Assembly (NCBI GenBank): GCA_022539475.1
Contig: VCMS01000473.1
Coordinates: forward strand, 1 to 43,647
DNA length: 43,647 nt
Source: Gracilaria domingensis
Lineage: Eukaryota > Rhodophyta > Florideophyceae > Gracilariales > Gracilariaceae
Reading direction: 5' to 3'
In this document: one piece after another, positions 37,346 through 43,647 of the stretch
How positions within the stretch are numbered: position 1 is the first letter of the stretch
Layout: each line of letters starts with the position of its first letter
Notes under the pieces: model-generated
What the model saw: the letters and a program-made list of their open reading frames with translations, nothing else
The model's database searches: none
What the model was told of the DNA's origin: nothing
Position numbers and translations under genes: made by a program

Positions 37346-40103
37346 CTCTACCACCATTGGTGTGTTACGTCGCCCGTGGATACGGTTCAGGAACAACCGG
37401 ATCCCGGATCGAGTCATGGTAATGGCCAAGCGAAACTACAAGATATTTGCTGACCTTGGTCTATCCACCCAGTATATGGTGCGTCATCTCTCTGTCTTGG
37501 ATACAGGTGCTGGCCCCAACTTCATTGTTGAGTCGTTACTACCGCCGGAAGTCCGTTGTCGAATCCGCCATGGACCCGTCATGGACGTGGCAGATGCTAA
37601 CAATAACCCGTTACAAACGGCTGGAATGGTTTCACTGATTGTCAGGATTGGTAACTGCATCGAGCAGGTAGAATTCATCGTCTGCAAGACGCTCGCTGCC
37701 CCTGTTACTCTAGGGTGTGACTTCTGCGACAGATATGTCGAAGCCACACGACCGCGTGCGCGTGAAGTGGAAATGGAAGATGGTTCGGTTGTACCGATTG
37801 TTCGTCGCTCATTACGCCGAGCGTCAGCTAAGCTGGTACCACTACCCGGTCCTCTACAGGATTCCTCACCTCCGAAGAAGTCGCCGAAGCTCCGCGTAGC
37901 GCGTGCAATTTCTATTCCGCCAGAATCCCAGGTTTGGGTTGACGTTACTGCCGCACCGCGTGGTTTGCGGGTTGTTCAACCATTGAACTCGTTATACGAG
38001 GAGTATCAGGTCGCATTGGCGAACGGAGTTGTTCAAATCAACAGCGAACACCCCTTTTGGGTTCTGTTAGCCACCTTTGGCAAGAAACCCCAGTATCTGG
38101 TGAAGAACCAAGTAATTGGAACTGTACTACCGCACCCTACGACGCTTATCCCTACAAAGGTAACTGCCGCCGAGATGCTCGGGATTGCTGAAGAACGCAC
38201 TGGTGTGCTTCACCCTAAGGAGGGGGAGGGAGAATCGTCGCGCTCGTCTGCGTCGGACCCGTCCCCGACGGTTGAACAAAAGAATGACTCGGAAGTTAGG
38301 ACCGTTCCTACGAGTTATGACAAGATTGACCCTATCAAGGAGTTAGAAGAATTGAATCTCGGTCATGTACCGGTTTCACACCGTGAGAAGTTGCGCATCA
38401 TGTTGCGAGAGTTTACACCAATGTGGGATGGTTCCCTCGGAGAGGTTTCAACTACGGAACACCGGATTGAGCTCCTGCCGGAGACCAAGCAGATTGCTCA
38501 GCACCCTTACAGGGCAGGCCCGAAAGCACGGGAAGAGGAAGAGTTTCAGATCAACAAAATGCTCCGCGCTTGCGTGATAGAACAGGCTCAGTCGCCGTGG
38601 GCATCTCCAGTTGTACTGGCTCCGAAACCAGATGGGTCCTGGCGCTTTTGTATTGAGTATCGTCGCTTGAACGATGTCACCGTCAAAGACGTGTACCCCA
38701 TACCTCGTATGGACGAGTATATCGACTCGCTTGGCGATGCTACTGTGTTCTCCACTTTGGATGCAAACTGGGGTTACTGGCAAGTACCAGGTAGACCGGA
38801 AGACCGTGACAAGACCGCGTTTACTTGTCATTCAGGACTATACCGCTTTAAGCGTATGCCGTTCGGGTTAACGAACGCCCCCGCTACGTTTCAGCGTGTT
38901 CTGGACATTTTGTTAGCTCGCTTCAAATGGCGAAGTTGCTTGGTATACCTCGATGACATCATCGTGTTTTCCAACAGTTTGGACGATCACCTCGAACATG
39001 TTCGGGAGATAATGACCGCTTTGCGGGATGCAGGAATCACACTCAAGTTGAGAAAGTGTGAATTTTTGACTGACTCAGTGAGGTATCTGGGCCATGTCAT
39101 ACGTCCAGGACGGTTACTGATCGAGGAAGCTCGAGTGAAGTCCCTCAAAGAGGCGAAGCACCCCACTACACAGACAGAGATACGCTCCTTTCTGGGGCTA
39201 TGCAACGTTTATAGACGGTTCATTTCTCGCTTCGCGAAGATCGCGGGACCGCTCAACGAACTCCTGAAGAAGGGACAACCGCCCAAATTGGGACCACTTA
39301 CCCCCACGCAAGTGGAGGCTTTCAACTCTCTTAAAGAGGCGGTTACCACGGCACCCGTGTTAGCGTTACCGAAGAACGGGTTGCCGTACACCGTGGATAC
39401 GGATTCGAGCCATTACCAAATTGGCTGCGCTCTCTTTCAGACTACACCCGAAGGGGAACGCAAACCAATTGGCTATTGGTCTCGTACACTCAACGTGCAC
39501 GAGCGCCATTACTCGGTATCCGAGAAGGAGTGTCTCGCCATGGTATGGGCTTTGCAGACTCTACGACCATATCTTATGGGTGTGCACTTTACCGTCATTA
39601 CGAATCATTCCGCCTTGCGTTGGTTAATGTCATTCACGGTGCCTTCCGGACGCTTAATGCGTTGGCGTCTTCGGCTTGCCGAGTTTGACTACGAGGTCAC
39701 CTATAAGAAGGGTTGTTTGAACGCGCAAGCGGATGCTCTTTCACGTCTAGGAACGGAAGGTGAAGCTTTACCCGTCGATGACGAGGATGAAGATATCCCC
39801 TGTTTCCTCATGGAGGAGGGTGATGAAGACTACGACATCGTGTCGGACGACATCTGTGATGATTTGCTCGTCGCAGACGGTGAAGACCCGGAACCCGGTA
39901 CATTCGTCCCCATTACTCCAGAAGAGCTGGTGCGGGAACAGCAATCTGACCCGTTCTGTACGAGGATACGCGCCCAAATTAATGCGTTGGGTTGGCTAAC
40001 AACCGTGTCGTTACAGGGAGAAAAACCACACAGAGTACGCCGTCAGAGTGAGTTCGTTCTACCTGCAGCAGATTGTAGTTCACTCACTCCTTACAAATAC
40101 TAA
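37341..40103 (+). CDS. pol: Element C pol, second part: protease, RT, RNase H
   Basis: An open frame of about 920 codons continues C pol after the insertion. Protease: LSVLDTGAGPNFI and VTLGCDFCDRYVEATRP. RT: HRIELLPETKQIAQHPYRAG, SWRFCIEYRRLNDVTVKDVYP, TLDANWGYWQV, FKRMPFGLTNAPATFQ and the catalytic YLDDIIVFSN. RNase H: YTVDTDSSHYQIGCALF, SVSEKECLAMVWALQTL and ITNHSALRWLMSF. It would be read only as part of the C Gag-Pol, so the codons at 37341 are not a start. The last about 35 residues (from around 39990) no longer resemble the B protein, and the TAA at 40101 follows frame loss. Confidence 0.92.
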   Translation: MDSTTIGVLRRPWIRFRNNRIPDRVMVMAKRNYKIFADLGLSTQYMVRHLSVLDTGAGPNFIVESLLPPEVRCRIRHGPVMDVADANNNPLQTAGMVSLIVRIGNCIEQVEFIVCKTLAAPVTLGCDFCDRYVEATRPRAREVEMEDGSVVPIVRRSLRRASAKLVPLPGPLQDSSPPKKSPKLRVARAISIPPESQVWVDVTAAPRGLRVVQPLNSLYEEYQVALANGVVQINSEHPFWVLLATFGKKPQYLVKNQVIGTVLPHPTTLIPTKVTAAEMLGIAEERTGVLHPKEGEGESSRSSASDPSPTVEQKNDSEVRTVPTSYDKIDPIKELEELNLGHVPVSHREKLRIMLREFTPMWDGSLGEVSTTEHRIELLPETKQIAQHPYRAGPKAREEEEFQINKMLRACVIEQAQSPWASPVVLAPKPDGSWRFCIEYRRLNDVTVKDVYPIPRMDEYIDSLGDATVFSTLDANWGYWQVPGRPEDRDKTAFTCHSGLYRFKRMPFGLTNAPATFQRVLDILLARFKWRSCLVYLDDIIVFSNSLDDHLEHVREIMTALRDAGITLKLRKCEFLTDSVRYLGHVIRPGRLLIEEARVKSLKEAKHPTTQTEIRSFLGLCNVYRRFISRFAKIAGPLNELLKKGQPPKLGPLTPTQVEAFNSLKEAVTTAPVLALPKNGLPYTVDTDSSHYQIGCALFQTTPEGERKPIGYWSRTLNVHERHYSVSEKECLAMVWALQTLRPYLMGVHFTVITNHSALRWLMSFTVPSGRLMRWRLRLAEFDYEVTYKKGCLNAQADALSRLGTEGEALPVDDEDEDIPCFLMEEGDEDYDIVSDDICDDLLVADGEDPEPGTFVPITPEELVREQQSDPFCTRIRAQINALGWLTTVSLQGEKPHRVRRQSEFVLPAADCSSLTPYKY

Positions 40104-43100
40104 GATGGGTACTGCATCTCTCGCATCGACGTACGCGAAGCATGGCATTCACGCATTCCGGTGTGCTTAGCGTTATACCACGACATGCTCGTCGGGATTT
40201 CTACTGGCCCCGCGTTAAGCGTGGATACTCTACGACCACGTGAAGGCGGTACATATTGCTCGCTCGCCGAGCGAGTTTAAAAAAGCACGTCGCCATGCGA
40301 AAACTACACATATTTTCCCCGGCAAGCGGCGGAGAAGCGGGTGAAGAAACGTTGGCTGCGGGAAATGGGAAAAGAAAATAGAGAGTTATTTAATTCCATC
40401 GAATAACTCGGACTGAAAAGCAACGATGCTGTAGGTTCGTTCGACGATGAGAGAAGGTATGTTCATGCTAACTTGTCGATGAGATCGACGTAGTGAGTGG
40501 GAGGATATTGCGTTTAATATGGTGACATATCATTACGTAGGATATCTACGGTGATTAGGATTATCTAAGTAGCATGCTAGTCTGTACGTGGATCGGAAGG
40601 ATTCCCTTGATTGAAGTCGATTACAGCACGGGCTGGAAGAGAATTCCTGTGCTGGGGACAAGGACATCTGGTCATGATTCGGAAGCTCATAATGGGTTGT
40701 GAATGATACGATGTGCTACTGCGCAGGATAGTCACCCAAAGTGCCGAACGAGGTTCAATCTCCCCGCGGATAAAAGTTGTGGTGTATAAGTCAGATTATG
40801 TGACGCTGACGTTATCTTCCAGGATGTCTGTCGGATTGTAGCTCCGACAGCGAGAGTGAAGAATAGTCTTCACGACGATGCGACATTCACTCGCCGCAGA
40901 TTGCAATGGCACAGGGAAATATCGGAAAGCGGGTAAACAAGGACAAATGACTAATCGTCTCCGCGCAGTGGTGGGATGTCCACATGCGGGAATGGAGGTT
41001 TTCACACTAGAAGGCGAGCTAAGTAGGATAAACTTAGTCTGGCGACGGTTTGAACACTGACCGAAAACCTATGAGAATTGGGACGGATCTCATACACTAG
41101 GTAATTACCGTGACGTAAAAGACGGAAGTATAATGACGGACAGTATAGTTCACTAGATTAAAGTTAAACTGTAAGGAAAGTTTGAATGACTTGGTAGGAC
41201 TAGATGATTGAATTGAATCTGGAAGAGATATGGAGTAAGCACAGGGAAGATGATATATAATGTAAGAAGGTAATTAATTGGGGCGGGAAGAATCGTCATC
41301 ACGGAGACACCATGGTCGTCCGCAGAGTGGTAACATAGGGTTGTATCATAACAGCAAAGCGGGATGACAGTTCAACCGTAATACGGGATTCATCTACTAT
41401 GCAAATGGAAGCGATGTGAAGTTACTCGCAATGGGTACCGTTTCGCCAGATCGTGTACAATGAGCCGAAAGCACGAACGCGCTTACAAGCGGAAACTCTG
41501 ATGCCCTGGGGTAACGGAGACCACTAAGTCCGCCACTGGAAAGATGCGGAAACCTCGCCTTTGTCTAAGGAAGGAGTAACTACCAACCCTGAAAAAGAGA
41601 GGCGACTCACAAGCTTTCACCATCGCTGATGGTCCATACCGCGTTCATTAGCGGTGAATACGCGACAGCGCAAGTCGTACTGGAAGTTGGCGACGGAAAC
41701 GCTCATGAGCGTTTACTCCCGCTGATCGCGTTGTTGCACGGCCCAACCTGCACCACGGAGAAGTAGTTTCCGATTCACCAGCAGGAAGCTGGACAGACAC
41801 AGAACCGAGAATCTCGTCGCAGAACTAGTACATTCCATACGTAGATGGGACTCCAGCAAACCACTGCAAGGGCTTCTCGCAGAAGTACGAATTATATCGT
41901 TCCACATATCCGGAAGCATATCGAACATACTCCGTCTGGTGAAATTCGGCGGTTTCACAAGCGTCTATTTTACACGTCAACAGACGTGATGACTGCTCCC
42001 CGTAACGCTTCCACCTAAGGCAGGGGAGGAGGATTCCACGCCGATCGTTCGCGGAGAAGGTGAGTCACCGGGTCGCGACCGTTCGCAAGCAGCCGTGAAA
42101 TTCACGGGAAGATAAGTGAGAGGAGGCGAGAGTGCCGTCCAGACAGCGCGTCGAAGACGGTAGTGCCAGCGAACACCCACTGTGGCAGTGGCGAACCGGA
42201 ATTCACCGCGCGCCGCGCGATGTTACGGGCCCAGCGACAGGACGCGCTGTCAGTCGGGCGCTAGTGCGCGCAGAAACTCCGGGCGGTAGATGGGCAACCT
42301 TCTTATGAAGGTATCGGCGAATTCCTTTCTGAAGGATAACCGTACCCAACGAACGGAACTCGAGCGTTGTCCCAGGATACTGGTTATCGCTCACCCGCTG
42401 GATGGAATTGTCGAAGAACACGCGCCCATCGCCTCGTCGGCGGCAAGACGCGGAGCAATGCTCTCGTTTCGCGACGTCACCACTGGCAAGGCCGGAAGTT
42501 GATCAAGAACACTCGACTTCTGCGCCAGAGTTGAGGCTTACAGGAAGCTGGATACTGGACCACGGAGTATTCCGGACGCGCAGTCGCCCGCCAAATACCG
42601 TCGCTGACGACCGGCCACATACGCCCTTCGCGGGGGTGCACTAAGGAAGTCACGGCAGATCCCGGTACCTTAGAACATTGCAGAGCAGGAAGAAGAGGAG
42701 AACGCTCGCTGAAGCGAAGATCACACACCCCGGTTCGGGTTATGGTAGTGACCGGTTGCACCCAGCCGTGGGGAAAGTCGCAAGTCGCACGTCAATGGAC
42801 CGTTTCACGCAAGTCATGACGGCGCACCGGCTCGCTGGAGAACGGATTACAGCCCTGATTTAGGGGAAAACGCACCACTGCAGCTTGCAGGAGCGCTTGC
42901 GCACCACCAAACCTTGGGGTGCGCAGCGCGCGCCCCAACAATGGCCAATCACAGCTCGTGGCAGTGCAACCACGCGAACCCGTCGCGTGTCGTCACGTGA
43001 ACCGGCACGTGCCGTTGCGTAACAATCCGCCTGCGCGTCCGACTTCACCGTTAGGACTGGAAAACTACCGCCGTATGTACTAGACGTTTGCGGACCCGCC

Positions 43101-43452
43101 GAAGCGGCGAAGCCTGCTTGAAGAAGCCGGAAAACGGAAAAACGAACACTCAGCAGAGGGCAAGTCTTTACCGCCGAAGTCGTCAGGAGAAACTCAGAGC
43201 ACGCTGGTGACGCAAGTTACGGCACCGCCGCAGCGCGCTGACGACCCTTCGCAGGAAGAGCTCGAGCGGGGGCGTATACTCGAAAGAGTTCGTCGTAGGA
43301 CCACATCGTGGACACAGTTGGAAACCCGAAGGGGTATGTTCAGTTACCAGGTACGCTGGTTGCTAATCCGCCCGTCGCGGACCGATTCGGAACGAACCCG
43401 TGAGCACTTACCCCGATCGAAGATATCGTGCAGGTACCATCTTCGAAACTAA
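40084..43452 (+). pseudogene. Element C integrase to chromodomain, decayed
   Basis: Motifs appear in the right order but in many frames. Zinc-domain pieces with YAKHGIHA and DFYWPRVK lie near 40110-40220. A relic of the YHPQCNGQVERYN motif is at about 41345-41390. A KLSPVADGPYRV-like GPY/F relic is at about 41610-41645. A GC-rich stretch at 42000-43100 would correspond to the linker, and a chromodomain relic is at 43207-43452 (GRILERVRRRT, YQVRWL, EHLPRSKI). The span is about 0.9 kb longer than the B counterpart, so insertions are present. The abrupt switch from a clean 2.7-kb frame to dense disruption could be low-quality assembly or a join to an older copy. Confidence 0.7.
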
Positions 43453-43647
43453 CAACGGCGTTGCCGGCTAACCTAACATCAAGCGATGTCGGATAACACC
43501 ACGTCGTTGGAAACGGAGGCTTTATCGCGTACCTCGCCACGAACGGTTCTACCCCGAACGACAACACTCAGTCGCGGAACACTCGACACCTCCAGAGGAG
43601 TACTGTACCCCTTACTCGCGTGCGTGAGGCAGACACTCTTGGAAGAG
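43453..43647. other. Right edge, probably element C downstream of the chromodomain
   Basis: No frame or repeat is recognised. By analogy with B an opposite-strand frame and 3' LTR would lie further right, outside the window. Confidence 0.3.

Larger units (their letters stand above)
11455..43647 (+). mobile_element. Element C: Ty3/gypsy chromovirus-type retrotransposon interrupted by element B
   Basis: The 5' LTR, primer site, leader, gag and the first pol codons lie left of 14836. The rest of pol lies right of 37340. Removing 14836-37340 and one GTGGA copy makes the protease frame read through in register. The right end (3' LTR) is off the window. Gag and protease-RT-RNase H are open, but the integrase part after about 40000 is decayed. 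C is older than B because B sits inside it. Confidence 0.88.

Noticed and set aside
40104..43200. Independent small genes in the decayed C integrase
   Set aside because: Frames are short and the pieces that can be identified match integrase motifs in order.
1..43647. tRNA or rRNA genes
   Set aside because: No cloverleaf with A and B boxes and no rRNA core sequence were seen on reading. The CCA-complementary sites are primer binding sites, not tRNA genes.

Overview
The window is a block of nested long-terminal-repeat (LTR) retrotransposons of the Ty3/gypsy type from a eukaryotic nuclear genome. Every coding stretch I can recognise is retroelement: gag with a CCHC zinc knuckle, aspartic protease, reverse transcriptase, RNase H, and a D,D35E integrase ending in a chromodomain. 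No tRNA, rRNA, bacterial gene or recognisable host gene was found. The host lineage cannot be fixed from this alone. A chromodomain-bearing element and the absence of CpG depletion would fit an alga or a fungus, but that is inference.

Layout. (1) 1-7049: element A, minus strand, with its 5' LTR at 6076-7049, gag and protease open, and a badly decayed RT/RNase H/integrase running off the left edge. (2) 7050-11454: AT-rich flanking DNA holding short tandem repeats, a 5'-truncated plus-strand relic (element E, 8505-9890) and two coding-like scraps of unknown origin. (3) 11455-43647: element C, plus strand, with 5' LTR 11455-12219, intact gag 12636-14720, and a pol gene split after about 40 codons by (4) a 22.5-kb insertion, 14836-37340, of element B on the minus strand. 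C resumes at 37341 with an open protease-RT-RNase H reading frame to 40103, then a decayed integrase with a chromodomain relic near 43207-43452.

The B insertion is delimited precisely. The 5-bp target duplication GTGGA lies at 14831-14835 and 37341-37345, and the two outer LTRs (14836-15575 and 36601-37340) are both exactly 740 bp and differ at seven positions by eye. Inside, the order is LTR-internal-LTR-internal-LTR, two internal regions sharing a middle LTR. The middle LTR and its neighbourhood (25759-about 30980) are an error-laden version of 15000-20056, introduced by a 119-N gap. One element of about 11.6 kb that was duplicated by the assembly is therefore at least as likely as a true tandem.

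The most unusual content is in B. A 644-codon open reading frame on the strand opposite gag-pol lies between the integrase gene and the 3' LTR (15619-17553) and resembles nothing I know. In A, B and C, gag ends in a heptamer of form NNNAAAC directly abutting the TGA stop, followed by a 12-nt spacer and a short hairpin, with pol in the -1 frame. This is a conserved programmed frameshift signal. B has a second AAAAAAC heptamer inside the integrase zinc-finger region. The B integrase also carries a roughly 420-residue low-complexity linker before its chromodomain.
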